Shown: positions 45,063-55,900, numbered from the stretch's first letter. The stretch is DNA of 64,000 nt from Bradyrhizobium sp. in8p8 (GCF_000426845.1 NZ_AUGD01000004.1:186001-250000), one strand, 5' to 3'. Notes: generated from the sequence alone by a model not told the origin. Program-made: numbers and translations.

Positions 45063-46727
45063 TCAGTTCGCCTTGATGTCGACGTCCTTGGTCTCCGGCA
45101 GGAACAGGAAGCCGATGACGACGGTGATCGAGGCGAAGATGATCGGGTACCAGAGGCCCGCATAGATGTCGCCCGTCGAGGCCACGATGGCGAAGGCGGT
45201 TGCCGGCAGCAAGCCGCCGAACCAGCCGTTGCCGATGTGGTAGGGCAGCGACATCGAGGTGTAGCGGATGCGGGTCGGGAACAGTTCGACCAGCATTGCC
45301 GCGATCGGGCCGTACACCATGGTGACGAACAGCACCAGGACGAACAGCAGCCCGACGACAGCTGCCACCTGCGGGCGGAAGACGTCGAACGGATGCGACA
45401 TCTTCACGATGCCGGCGTCACCAGCCTTCGGATAGCCAGCTGCCTGCACGGCGGCGAGGACGGCCGGGTTGCTGTCCTTGGCGCTCGTGTAGGGAACTTC
45501 CTTGCCGTTGACCATCACCTTCACGCCGGAGCCAGCCGGGGCTGGCGTGGTCGAGTACTTGACCGACGACTGTGACAGGAAAGCGCGAGCGGTATCGCAC
45601 GGCGCGGTGAAGACGCGGGTGCCGACCGGATTGAACAGATCGCCGCAGCCCGCTTGATCGGCCACCACCTCGACCTTGACCTGCTCGATGGCCTTCTCCA
45701 GCGCCGGGTTGGCATTGGTGGTGATCATCTTGAAGATCGGGAAGAAGGTAAGTGCCGCGATCAGGCAGCCGCCGAGGATGATCGGCTTGCGGCCGATCTT
45801 GTCGGAAAGCATGCCGAACACGATGAAGAAGCCGGTGCCGAGCAGCAGCGACCAGGCGACCAGGAGGTTGGCGGTGTAGCCGTCGACCTTCAGGATCGAT
45901 TGCAGGAAGAACAGCGCATAGAACTGGCCGGTGTACCAGACCACGCCCTGGCCCATTACGCCGCCGAGCAAAGCGAGCAGCACGAGCTTGCCGTTCTGCC
46001 AATTCCCGAAGGCTTCCGTCAGCGGCGCCTTCGAGCCCTTACCTTCTTCCTTCATCTTCTGGAAGATTGGCGATTCGTTGAGGCGTAGCCGGATCCAGAC
46101 GGAGATGCCGAGCAGAACCACCGAGACCAGGAACGGAATGCGCCAGCCCCACTTCGCGAACTCGGCCTCGCCGGTTGCGGTGCGGGTGAACAGGATCACC
46201 AGCAGCGACAGGAACAGGCCGAGAGTCGCCGTGGTCTGAATGAACGATGTGTAGTAGCCGCGCTTGCCGTTCGGCGCGTGCTCCGCGACGTAGGTCGCCG
46301 CACCGCCATATTCGCCACCAAGCGCCAGGCCCTGGGCGAGGCGCAGCACGATCAGGATGATCGGGGCGGCGATGCCGATGGTGGCCGCATTGGGGAGCAG
46401 GCCGACGATGAAAGTCGACAGGCCCATGATCAGGATGGTGACCAGGAAGGTGTATTTGCGGCCGACGATGTCGCCGACACGGCCGAACACGATGGCGCCG
46501 AACGGACGGACCAGGAAGCCCGCGGCAAACGCCAGCAGCGCGAAGATGTCGCGAGTGGCCGGCGGATAATCCGAGAAGAACTGCGCGCCGATGATGCCGG
46601 CGAGCGAGCCATAGAGATAGAAGTCGTACCACTCGAAGACGGTACCGAGCGAGGAGGCGAGAATGACGAACCGTTCGTCCTTCGTCATCCCCCCCGCGCG
46701 TGCATCAGACACAGCCACTGTCGACAT
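45063..46727 (-). CDS. MFS transporter, metabolite:H+ symporter (MHS) family
   Basis: A 554-residue inner-membrane symporter with twelve helices. MHS signatures include SLGTVFEWYDFYLYGSLA at helix 1, the G-x-x-x-D-R/K-x-G-R/K-like loop GRVGDIVGRKYTF and RLAQGLALGGEYGGAATYVAEHAP. A later repeat of the loop is SDKIGRKP. A long soluble insertion of about 110 residues (about 345-455) with two cysteines lies between helices in the second half, making it longer than the usual 430-450. Substrates of the family are organic acids or betaines. The start at 46727 is chosen. It is divergent from a response regulator. Confidence 0.9.
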   Translation of the reverse strand: MSTVAVSDARAGGMTKDERFVILASSLGTVFEWYDFYLYGSLAGIIGAQFFSDYPPATRDIFALLAFAAGFLVRPFGAIVFGRVGDIVGRKYTFLVTILIMGLSTFIVGLLPNAATIGIAAPIILIVLRLAQGLALGGEYGGAATYVAEHAPNGKRGYYTSFIQTTATLGLFLSLLVILFTRTATGEAEFAKWGWRIPFLVSVVLLGISVWIRLRLNESPIFQKMKEEGKGSKAPLTEAFGNWQNGKLVLLALLGGVMGQGVVWYTGQFYALFFLQSILKVDGYTANLLVAWSLLLGTGFFIVFGMLSDKIGRKPIILGGCLIAALTFFPIFKMITTNANPALEKAIEQVKVEVVADQAGCGDLFNPVGTRVFTAPCDTARAFLSQSSVKYSTTPAPAGSGVKVMVNGKEVPYTSAKDSNPAVLAAVQAAGYPKAGDAGIVKMSHPFDVFRPQVAAVVGLLFVLVLFVTMVYGPIAAMLVELFPTRIRYTSMSLPYHIGNGWFGGLLPATAFAIVASTGDIYAGLWYPIIFASITVVIGFLFLPETKDVDIKAN

Positions 46728-47031
46728 GTTGAATCGCTCCCCAAAAATGCGTTTCCCTCGCGCCCCGGGCGTCCGGACGTGCCGGATCAACCCAGGTCTT
46801 GGCCACAAGGTAACATCGGCGTGAAACCCGCCCCAATACGACTTTCGGCCTTGCGCACTGTCGCGCAGCTGACGTTGCGGTATCTGGGACTAGCGCGCAG
46901 GTCATCAGGCAGGTGATTAACCCCATTGCGGCAAAGGGATAATGTGCCCTTGCATGCCACGGCGGCTCGGGGAAGAATTGACGCACCCCGGGATATGCGC
47001 GCGGGTCGGCACGAACGATAGCAAGAGAACG
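46728..47031. other. Divergent region between MHS transporter and response regulator
   Basis: 304 bases that must carry the promoters for both genes. No clear operator or sigma70 pair was recognised and no gene is supported. Confidence 0.4.
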
Positions 47032-47712
47032 ATGAACGCTCCCTCGACTCATCTCGTCATCGCCGATGACCATCCCCTGTTTCGCGACGCGCTGCGGCAG
47101 GCGGTGGCCGGGGTTCTGGCCTCGGCAAGGATCGATGAGGCCGGATCGTTTGAGGATCTGACCAAGCTTCTGGAGCAGACCTCGGACGTCGACCTGATCC
47201 TGCTCGACCTCTCGATGCCCGGGATCTCCGGCTTTTCCGGCCTGATCTACCTGCGCGCGCAATATCCGGCGATTCCGGTCGTGATCGTCTCGGCGTCCGA
47301 CGACAGCGCGACAATCCGCCGCTCACTCGATTTCGGCGCCTCCGGCTTCATTCCGAAGCGATTCGGCGTCGAGACGCTGCGCGATGCCATCCTCAAGGTG
47401 ATGGAGGGCGACGTCTGGGTTCCGGCCGACACGGATCTGTCGGCCGCGGCCGACCCCGAGATGACGCGCCTGCGCGACCGTCTGGTGACTCTGACGCCGC
47501 AGCAGGTCCGGGTCCTGATGATGCTGTCGGAGGGCCTTCTCAACAAGCAGATCGCGTATGAACTCGGCGTCTCCGAGGCCACCATCAAGGCCCACGTATC
47601 GGCCATTCTGCAAAAGCTCGGCGTCGAGAGCCGCACCCAGGCCGTGATTGCCGCGGCCAAGATCGCCGGCGGCCAGTGGAAGCAGGGGAATGCCGACGGG
47701 ATGAGCCGCTAG
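47032..47712 (+). CDS. NarL/LuxR-type response regulator (orphan)
   Basis: A 226-residue regulator. Its receiver domain covers residues 6-125 (VIADDHPLFRDALRQ, phospho-acceptor Asp59 in LILLDLSMPG, SGFIPK with the conserved Lys). The C-terminal LuxR helix-turn-helix is at about 158-215 (LTPQQVRVLMMLSEGLLNKQIAYELGVSEATIKAHVSAIL). No kinase gene is adjacent. The nearest gene it could control is the divergent MHS transporter. ATG at 47032 is chosen. Its last four bases overlap the end of the frameshifted regulator gene. Confidence 0.92.
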   Translation: MNAPSTHLVIADDHPLFRDALRQAVAGVLASARIDEAGSFEDLTKLLEQTSDVDLILLDLSMPGISGFSGLIYLRAQYPAIPVVIVSASDDSATIRRSLDFGASGFIPKRFGVETLRDAILKVMEGDVWVPADTDLSAAADPEMTRLRDRLVTLTPQQVRVLMMLSEGLLNKQIAYELGVSEATIKAHVSAILQKLGVESRTQAVIAAAKIAGGQWKQGNADGMSR

Positions 47713-50548
47713 AGTGTGGTCAGAAGGCCGTTGGCTGCTCTGATATCCGCCGTCTCGGACCCATCGGCAAAGCCCTTGAGCGACGATTGGAGCAATCGCT
47801 TCGCTTCCTCCCGCTGCCCGCGGTCGGCAAACAGCCGGGCGAGATCGATCGCGGTGCGCAGTTCCCAGGCTGTGGCGCCCTTGCGGCGGCTCAAAGCCAG
47901 TGATTGCATCAACTGGTCCTCTGCTTGCTCGCCCCCAGGCCGTGGCAGCGACAAGAGGGTCATACCTTTCATTCGAAGCAGTTCGGGCATGTAGAGATGA
48001 TCGCCGCATTGCTTGACCAGCCGGATCGCGTCATCGATCAGGATTGCGCCCTGTTCGAACTGTCCAAGCGCCACCAAGCCCTGAACGAGCGCGATGTTGA
48101 ATGTCGTGGTGAGCAGTTCGTAGCCGGCCCCGTGGAGCTCGCGCAGGCAAGCATTGATCGTCTGGATGCCATGCGCGGCGTTTCCTCGCCGGATCGCCAG
48201 CTCTCCCTTCACGCCGCGGCCAACCACAAGATAGGGACCCATCGACCGAGATCTGGCATGTGCGATGAACAGATCGATGCTCTCTTCCGCGGCGTCGAGG
48301 TCGCCTCCCCAAAGTGAGATCGAGACCGCCCAGATCAGCGCGATACAGAGCGTGATCGGGTGCTCCATCTGCGCGGCCTCGGCGATCGTCTGCTGCGCCA
48401 GCTGCAGCGCTTCCGCGGGCCGGCCCTGCAACCAGAGCTCGCGGGCCAGCGTGATGCCGGCCCGGTTGCGATGATCGAAGCCGTGGACGGTGCTGATTCG
48501 CTCCGTGCCCGGACCTTGCCAGGCACCTCCAGCATCTTAAGCGCGTCCCGATGCTCGCCGGCCAGGTGGAGCGAGACTCCCATGAGGGAATGAGAGAGGG
48601 CGATTGAGCCTGCATCGCCAAGCGATCGCGCGACCGCAAGGCTTTGCTGCGCATAGCCAAGCGCGGCCTCGAACCGCCCCATCCGTTCGTGGAAGATATG
48701 CATGCGACCGAGCAACTGGAGCTGGTTCGGTGCGTCGCCGCGCGCTGCGGCAATCGCAAGGCTCCTGTTCAGGGCGCTCCGCGCCGCTTCGCTGCCGCCG
48801 CGGGTGAACATCAAGGTCAGTCCGAGAGCGGCCTGGATGTGCATTTCCTCGGCGCTGCCACGCGAGGAGGGGGCAATCGCCAGCAGCGCCCGTTCTGACC
48901 AGCGTCGGCATTCGATTAGCAGCGACATCGCCAGGAAGATCGGCGCTGCGGCGGCTGCGAGCGCAATACCGATGTCGAAATCACCCTCTGCGCCGAAGCA
49001 CCATTCCAACGCGGCACGCACATTGTGAAGCGCCGAGAAGTGAGCCGCTCGCTCGTCCGCGCTCGGCACGGTCGCCCATGTCGTCCCGGCCTGTTCCAGC
49101 CATCGCCGGTAAAAAGTCGCATGGCGGGCGGCGAGGGCGGCGTCGGCCGGTTCGATCTCAAGCAGATAGGCGCGCGTCGTGTCGAGCAGGCGGTAGCGCA
49201 TCATGGCGCCTATGGGGCGCGGCGCGACCATCGATTTGGCAACGAGACTGTCGACGGCATCGAACAGGCGGGTGCGGTCGACGCGCTCGTCCGGCACGAC
49301 CTCGAGTGCCGCATCGATGGTGAAGTGCCCGGCGAAGACCGCAAGTCTGCGCAGCACGAGGCGCTCAAGATCCGACAGCAGCCGGTAGCTCCAGTCGAGC
49401 GTGGCCTGCAACGTCTTCTGCCGTGGTGGCGCCGTTCGCTGGCCTTGCCAGAGTAGATTGAGGCGCTCGTCGAGCAGCGCAGCCGTTTGCTCCAGGCCGT
49501 AGGCTTCGACCCGGCCAGCGGCGAGCTCGATCGCCAACGCCATGCCGTCGAGCTTGCGGCAGATCCCGGCGATGATCACGGCATTGGCATCATCGAGCGT
49601 TATCTGCGCGCCGCTGGCTGCGGCACGTTCGAGGAACAGTTGAAGCGCGGGATAGACTTGTGCTGCAGCGATCGTCACTCCGGCGCCGTCGGGCGGAACA
49701 GCGAGCGGGGCCAATCGATAGACCTGCTCGCCCTCAACGCGCAGGGCTTCACGGCTGGTCGCGAGGATATGGACGTTCGGCGCCGCATGGAAGATCTCAG
49801 CCGCCAACGGCGCCGCAGCGGCAATGACGTGCTCGCAATTGTCGAGGATCAGCAGCATCCGCTTGTCCCGCAGATGCGCCAGCAGCGCGGGCAGGGGATC
49901 CTCGGCCTCGGCCGGCAAGCCAAGCATCAGCAGGATTGATGTGATCACGAGATCGGGATCGCTCAGTGCGGCAAGGTCCACGAAATGTGCGGCGTCGGAG
50001 AAAGTCGTGAGCAGATCATGGGCGAGCGCCACCGCGACGGCGGTCTTGCCGACGCCACCTGGCCCGGCGACCGTGACGAAACGTGCGGTCAGGAGCTTCT
50101 CGGAGATGGCGGCGAGCGCCTCGTCGCGTCCGACCATCCGCTGCAGCCGGTTCGGGAGTTTGACTGGCGGCAACTCGGCCCGAGGTGCGGAGCGACGCGC
50201 GGCCGGAAGCTGCGCTTGCGAAATCGGCGCCACGAAACAATAGCCGCGGCCGGAGAGCGTGGCGATGTAGCGCGCGCCATCCTTGCCGTCGCCGAGCGCC
50301 TTTCGAAGGGCTGCGACGTGAAAGCGCAGGTTGCTCTCTTCGACCGTGATGCCGGGCCAAACTATCGCCATCAGCTCCCATTTGCTGACGACCTCGTTCG
50401 GCCGCGACATCAGCGCCAGGAGCGTGTCGAATGCTTTCGCGCCGAGCGGCACGGCGACGCCGTCGCGCATCACGAGCCTTTCATGCGGCCTCACGGAGAA
50501 TGGCCCGAACGATAGAGTTCCCGTCGTGGTGCCGGCCGGCTCGGTCAT
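47709..50548 (-). pseudogene. Winged-helix/ATPase (STAND-type) regulator, frameshifted
   Basis: Two overlapping frames together make one protein of about 946 residues. The N-terminal 674 or so residues (from ATG 50548) contain an OmpR/CadC-type winged helix (about 12-108, with GAKAFDTLLALMSRPNEVVSK and GRGYCFVAP). They also contain an NB-ARC-like ATPase (Walker A 162-169 GPGGVGKT; Walker B LLILDNCEH) and the start of a TPR-like region. Near 48500-48540 the frame is lost; family-like sequence (HRNRAGITLARELWLQGRPAEALQLA) continues in another frame to 47709. One missing base would explain it. It may be a real mutation or a sequencing error. The gene is divergent from ohr. Confidence 0.8.
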
Positions 50549-50641
50549 GGCGAAATCTTCGTCCCTTCAAGAAGGTCCGATAGCCAGATGATCGCGATCC
50601 GGCAAGGCCGTCCGTGCATCGGCGCGATCGCGGATGCAGGC

Positions 50642-50683
50642 CTTGTGAGGCGCGTAAGGTCGCATCTCACAACTTCTCACAAG
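50642..50683. promoter_or_regulatory. Direct and inverted repeats between regulator and ohr
   Basis: TCTCACAAC (50665-50673) and TCTCACAAG (50675-50683) are direct repeats at a 10-base period. CTTGTGAG (50642-50649) is an exact inverted copy. OmpR-type winged helices often bind direct repeats at this spacing. The array ends 59 bases before the ohr start. Confidence 0.5.
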
Positions 50684-50742
50684 TCCAAACGGGCACGCTG
50701 CGGCGGCCGCTGCTAGTCAGTGGCGCGACGGCGAAGGAGTCC

Positions 50743-51165
50743 ATGATGACACAGGCGGCAAAGGTACTCTACACGACCAGGACCCACACCAGCGGCGGGC
50801 GCCACGACGGCATATCGCGCAGCTCAGACGGTCGCTTGGACGTCAAGCTGTCGCCGCCGGGCGGCGCGGGCATCGGTACCAATCCCGAGCAATTGTTCGC
50901 CGCCGGCTGGTCGGCCTGCTTCGAAGGCGCGATGGAGATCGCAGCGCGCAAGCGGAAGATCGAGCTTCCCAGAAAATGCGCTGTTGATGCCGAAATCGAT
51001 CTCATGCTGGACGAGGGCGCCTATTCGCTCCGGGCGCGTCTCAATGTCAGCCTGCCGGGCCTAGATCGCGAGATCGCACGCGGCATCGTCGACGATGCGC
51101 ATCGGACCTGTCCTTATTCCAAAGCAGTTCGTGGCAATGTCGATGTCACGATCGCCCTGATCTGA
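50743..51165 (+). CDS. ohr: Organic hydroperoxide resistance protein (Ohr/OsmC family)
   Basis: A 140-residue thiol peroxidase, the exact length of Ohr proteins. The peroxidatic C59 in GWSACFEGA and the resolving C123 in HRTCPYSKAVRGN are present, with R20 and E49 of the active site (GGRHDG, TNPEQLFAAG). It reduces fatty-acid and other organic hydroperoxides using lipoylated proteins as donors. The start is the ATG at 50743 with AAGGAG upstream. No OhrR gene lies beside it; instead a winged-helix/ATPase regulator is divergent. Confidence 0.94.
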   Translation: MMTQAAKVLYTTRTHTSGGRHDGISRSSDGRLDVKLSPPGGAGIGTNPEQLFAAGWSACFEGAMEIAARKRKIELPRKCAVDAEIDLMLDEGAYSLRARLNVSLPGLDREIARGIVDDAHRTCPYSKAVRGNVDVTIALI

Positions 51166-51199
51166 GGCGCACTACCAATCACAACAAGGCAGCAAGATC

Positions 51200-52231
51200 A
51201 TGAAGCAAACCATCAACCAGCAGCGCCGCAGCTTCCTTGGCATCGCGGCGGGAACCGTCGCCGCCGGTCTCGGCGTGATTGAGTTCGCTCGCGCCGAGAC
51301 GGAAGCGAGGTCGTCCTCTGCATCAAATGCGTCCTTCAGCACGATCAAGCAGGTCGATGCGGGCGTCCTCAACGTCGGTTATGCCGAGGTGGGACCGTCG
51401 AACGGCCCCGTCGCGATCCTGCTGCACGGCTGGCCTTACGACATTCACGCGTTCGTGGACGTCGCGCCGATCCTGGCAAAAGCCGGCTATCGCGTGATCA
51501 TCCCTTACCTGCGCGGCTATGGCACGACGCGCTTCCTCTCGGGAGAGACGCCGCGCAACGGCGAGCCTGCCGCAATGGCCGCCGACATCATCGCGGTCAT
51601 GGACAAGCTCGACATCAAGAAGGCCGTCGTCGCCGGCTTCGATTGGGGCGCGCGTACCGCTGACATCATCGCCGCGCTGTGGCCGGAGCGCTGCGGTGCG
51701 CTAGTGTCGGTCAGCGGCTATCTGATCTCCAGCCAGGCTGCCGGCAATGCGCCGCTGCCGCCATCGGCTGAGCTGCAATGGTGGTACCAGTTCTATTTCG
51801 CCACCGAGCGCGGCCGGGCCGGATACGAGAAGTACACGCATGATTTTGCCAAGCTGATCTGGAGGCTCGCCTCGCCCCAGTGGAAGTTCGACGACGCCAC
51901 GTTCGCCCGGAGCGCGGCGGCGCTCGACAACAAGGATCACGTCGCGATCACGATCCACAATTACCGCTGGCGGCTGGGTCTCGCCCAGGGCGAAGCGAAA
52001 TACGAACATCTCGAAAAGAAGTTGGCCGGGGCTCCCGTCATCGACGTGCCGACGATCACCATGGAAGGCGACGCCAATGGCGCGCCACACCCCGATCCAA
52101 GCGCCTATGCGAAGAAGTTTTCAGGTCGTTACGAGTTTCGTCTGATCACCGGGGGCATCGGCCACAATCTCCCGCAAGAAGCGCCGCAAGCCTTTGCCAA
52201 GGCCGTCATCGACGCCGACGGTGCCTGGTGA
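51200..52231 (+). CDS. Tat-exported alpha/beta hydrolase (epoxide hydrolase-like)
   Basis: A 343-residue protein. A twin-arginine signal (QRRSFLGIAAG, residues 8-18) precedes an alpha/beta-hydrolase domain. The oxyanion region is LLHGWPYD (74-81). The nucleophile D148 lies in VAGFDWGARTADI, and the catalytic His322 is in GIGHNLPQEAP. An aspartate nucleophile with HGWP indicates the epoxide hydrolase/haloalkane dehalogenase branch rather than esterases. Export implies a periplasmic substrate. It follows ohr by 34 bases and precedes the P460-type gene. Confidence 0.85.
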   Translation: MKQTINQQRRSFLGIAAGTVAAGLGVIEFARAETEARSSSASNASFSTIKQVDAGVLNVGYAEVGPSNGPVAILLHGWPYDIHAFVDVAPILAKAGYRVIIPYLRGYGTTRFLSGETPRNGEPAAMAADIIAVMDKLDIKKAVVAGFDWGARTADIIAALWPERCGALVSVSGYLISSQAAGNAPLPPSAELQWWYQFYFATERGRAGYEKYTHDFAKLIWRLASPQWKFDDATFARSAAALDNKDHVAITIHNYRWRLGLAQGEAKYEHLEKKLAGAPVIDVPTITMEGDANGAPHPDPSAYAKKFSGRYEFRLITGGIGHNLPQEAPQAFAKAVIDADGAW

Positions 52232-52298
52232 TCGATGCGATGCTCGGTCCAGCGTGACTGGACCAAGGATATGCCGAATCCAGATTGAAGAAAAAGTC

Positions 52299-52859
52299 AT
52301 GACGTCCTTCGAAACCGAAAACAAGAAGCGCTCCTATGCCACGGCGATTACGCTGGCCGTGCTCCTCCTCGTCATTGTCTTGACTTGCGTGCCATGTCTG
52401 GTCTCGATCGCTCTGGCTGCGGAACCTGCGCAAAATGCGGCCGAGGCCTCGCCGATTTTCGGCGTCACGATTCCGTCGGGCTACAGGCAGTGGGAGTTGA
52501 TCGCACCTGCCGAAGAGGCCGCGCCGCTCGACGAGCTTCGCGCCGTCGTCGGCAACCAGACCGCAGTGGAGGCGTATCAAGCCGGCAAGCTCCCGTTTCC
52601 GGACGGCACCATTCTGGTCAAGCGTGCTTGGAAGCGGAAGCAGTCGCCGGAATTTGCGTCCGCAACGATTCCTGGTGCCGCCACCACGGTCCAGGTGATG
52701 GTCAAGGACTCCAAGACGTACGCCGCAACGGGAGGATGGGGCTTTGGCCGCTTCATCGATGGCAAGCCGGTCGACGAGGCTCAGCATCGCACCTGCTTCG
52801 CGTGCCATGAAGCGCGCGCCAAGGGCCGCGATTATGTGTTCACGCGGCTGGCACCTTAG
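52299..52859 (+). CDS. Cytochrome P460-family c-type haem protein
   Basis: A 186-residue protein with an N-terminal membrane anchor or signal (about 14-41), a P460-type beta domain and a single haem c site C166-F-A-C169-H170. FPDGTILVKRAWKRK and TGGWGFGRF are typical of the family (PF16694). P460 haem proteins oxidise hydroxylamine or act on nitric oxide in ammonia oxidisers; in other bacteria the role is often unknown. Whether the lysine cross-link of true P460 exists cannot be told. It follows the Tat hydrolase by 67 bases and probably shares its transcript with ohr. Confidence 0.85.
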   Translation: MTSFETENKKRSYATAITLAVLLLVIVLTCVPCLVSIALAAEPAQNAAEASPIFGVTIPSGYRQWELIAPAEEAAPLDELRAVVGNQTAVEAYQAGKLPFPDGTILVKRAWKRKQSPEFASATIPGAATTVQVMVKDSKTYAATGGWGFGRFIDGKPVDEAQHRTCFACHEARAKGRDYVFTRLAP

Positions 52860-52930
52860 GCCACCTGGAGATCGCGTTATTGAAAACATGGTTCATCAGC
52901 GGCAGCTCGACCGACTACTGACCTTGCGCC

Positions 52931-55900
52931 TCACTCCGCCGCCACCATCTGCTGCGTGCGCCACTGGCCGAGCAGGGCGCGAAGCGAGGCCGGCTTCACC
53001 GGCTTGTTCAGCACCGCGACTCGCTCCTCGCGCGCCGCGACCTGTACGGCGGGGCTGCGATCGGCAGTGATCAGGATCGCGGGGATGCCATCGCCGAAGC
53101 GGCGACGGATCTCGCGGATGGCCGCGATGCCGTTGCCGCGATCGAGGTGATAGTCGACGAGCAGGCCGGTGACGCGCTTGCCGGCCGCCTCGATCGCGGC
53201 GATCGCGCCTTCCGGATCGGCAACCGCGATCACTTCGGCGTCCCAGGCCATCAGCAGCGTGCGCATGCCGTCGAGAATCGCCGCATCGTTCTCGATGCAG
53301 ACGATCAGCGCGCCCGAGATCGGCGTGCGCGCCAGCGGCGTTGCGCTGGTCACGGCCGCGGTGTGGGTGATCGCCTTCGCCGTCGGCACCGTCACCAAGA
53401 AGACCGAGCCGCCGCTGGCATTGGCGTCGATGGCGATGCCATGGTTGAGCACGCGCGCCAGCCGCTCCACGATCGAGAGCCCCAGCCCCAGGCCGCGCGC
53501 GATCCGCGCCCCCTGTTCCAGGCGATGGAATTCCTTGAAGATCTCGCCGCGCTTGACCGGGGGGATGCCGACCCCGGTGTCGTAGACGCAGATCTTGAGC
53601 GCGGCGCCGCGGCGGCGGCAGCCGACCAGCACGCGGCCGCGCGGGGTGTACTTGATTGCATTCGAGATCAGGTTCTGGAGCAGGCGCCGCAGCAGCAGGC
53701 GGTCCGATTCGACCGGCAGCGAGCAGGGCACGAAGGTGAGCTCCAGGCCCTTGGCGCGGGCGATCGGCGCGAACTCGATCTCCAGCGAACGCATCAGGTC
53801 GGCCATCTTGAAGCTCGAGATCGAGGTCGTCATCGCGCCGGCGTCGAGCCTGGAGATGTCGAGCAGTGCGCCGAGGATCTCCTCGATCGCCTGCAGCGAT
53901 TCGTCGATGTTCTCCACCAGCCGCGTCTCCTCGCCATTGTGCTGGCGCTCGACCAGGCTGGTGACATAGAGCCGGGCCGCATTCAGCGGCTGGAGGATGT
54001 CGTGGCTGGCGGCGGCGAGGAAACGAGTCTTGGAGATGCTGGCGTCTTCGGCCGCGCTCTTGGCCAGTGCCAGCTCGGAGTTCAGCCGGGTCAGCTCCTC
54101 GGTGCGGTCGCGCACGCGCTTTTCCAGCGTCGCATTGGCGCGCTCCAGCGCTTCCGCCGCTTCGAAGCTGGGCGTGACGTCGGTGAAGGTGATGACGAAG
54201 CCGCCGCCGGGCATGTGGTTCGTGAGCACCTCGATCACCATGTGGCGCTCCGGCAGGCGTTCGAGATAAGGCTCGCTGTCGGTGGTGTAGGCGGCAAGGC
54301 GCCGCTCCAGCGCGGCGTCGCGCTCGAACGGATCCTCGGGATCGCCCACGCCGATAAACTCCAGAATCTCACGCAGCGGCGTGCCGAACTGGATCAAATG
54401 CGGGGGAACGTTGAGGAGATCTCCGAACTGCCGGTTGGAGCAGATCAGCTGCAGATCGGCATCGAACACGGCGATGCCCTGGCGCACATGGTTGAGGGCC
54501 GTCTGGAGGATCTCGCGGTTGAAATGCAGCGCTGCGTGGGAGTCGTCGAGCAGCTTCAGCGCGGCCTTGGCGGAGACCGTCCGCTTGCGCAGCAGCAGCG
54601 ACATCACGAGACGCGAGGAGGCAGCGCCGATCGAGGAGGCGATTAGGTGCTCGGCATGCTGCAGCAGCTCGAAATCGGCAGGCGCTCCAGGCTCCAGCCG
54701 CACGTTTCGCCGCGCCGAGAATGCCTCGAAGGAATGCCGCGCGCGCTCGGGTCCGAGATATTGCGCCACAGTGGTCTGGATGTCCTGAACGGTGACGCTG
54801 GTGCGCCAGCGGCGGAAGCTCGGGGAGATCGGCGCGAGCGTATTGGGCACGAACAGATCGGCCTGCAACAGCTCGATGGACGACGGCTGACGCGCCAGCG
54901 ACAGCAGCACATAGGTCAGGATGTTGAGCGACAGCGACCAGATGACGCCGTGCATCAGCGGCGGCAGGTCGGCACCGAACAGCGCCTGCGGCCGTAGCGC
55001 CTCGATGCCGAACGGGCCGTGCTGGAGCAGCATGATGCCTGATGTCGAGGAATCCATGAAGCTCGGCATGAACAGCGTGTAGAGCCACACCGCGAAGCCG
55101 ACCAGCATGCCGCCGATGGCGCCGCGCGCGGTTGCGCGTCGCCACAGCAGCCCGCCGAAGAAGCTCGGTGCAAGCTGGGCGATGGCGGCAAAGGAGAGCA
55201 GGCCGATGGCCGCGAGCTGGGTACTGCCGAGCGCGCGATAGTAGAAATAGGCCATCACCATGATGGCGAAGATCGCGAGCCGGCGCGAACGCAGCAGGAA
55301 GTCGCTGAAATCGGCACCGCCGGCGCGTCCCTCCGGCCGGCGTTGCAGCACCAGCGGCACCACGAGGTCGTTCGAGACCATGATGGAGAGCGCGACGCAT
55401 TCGACGATCACCATCGCGGTCGCCGCCGACAGGCCGCCGACGAAGATGACGACGCTGAGCAGGTCCGCGCCCCCCTCCATCGGCAGGGCCAGCACGTACA
55501 TGTCGGGGTCGGCGGCGCCGAACGGGAAAGTGACGAGGCCGGCAATCGCGATCGGGATCACGAACAGGTTGATGGCGACCAGGTAAAGCGGGAACAGCCA
55601 CCGCGCGCGCCCGACCTCGGCGTCCGAGGAGTTCTCCACCACGCTGACGTGAAACTGGCGCGGCAGCAGCATGATCGCGCACAGCGACAGCAGCGTCATG
55701 GTCAGGAAGTTGCCGATCGACGGCGAATAGTTGATGGTGCGCACCGCCTCCGGGGTCTTCATGGCGCGCTCGATCAGTTCGTGCGGCGAGAACATCCAGA
55801 AGGTGACGAAGATGCCGGCGGCGAGGAAGGCGACGAGCTTGATGATGGATTCCGTCGCGACCGCCAGCATCAGGCCGTGCTGGTGCTCGGTGGCGTCGGT

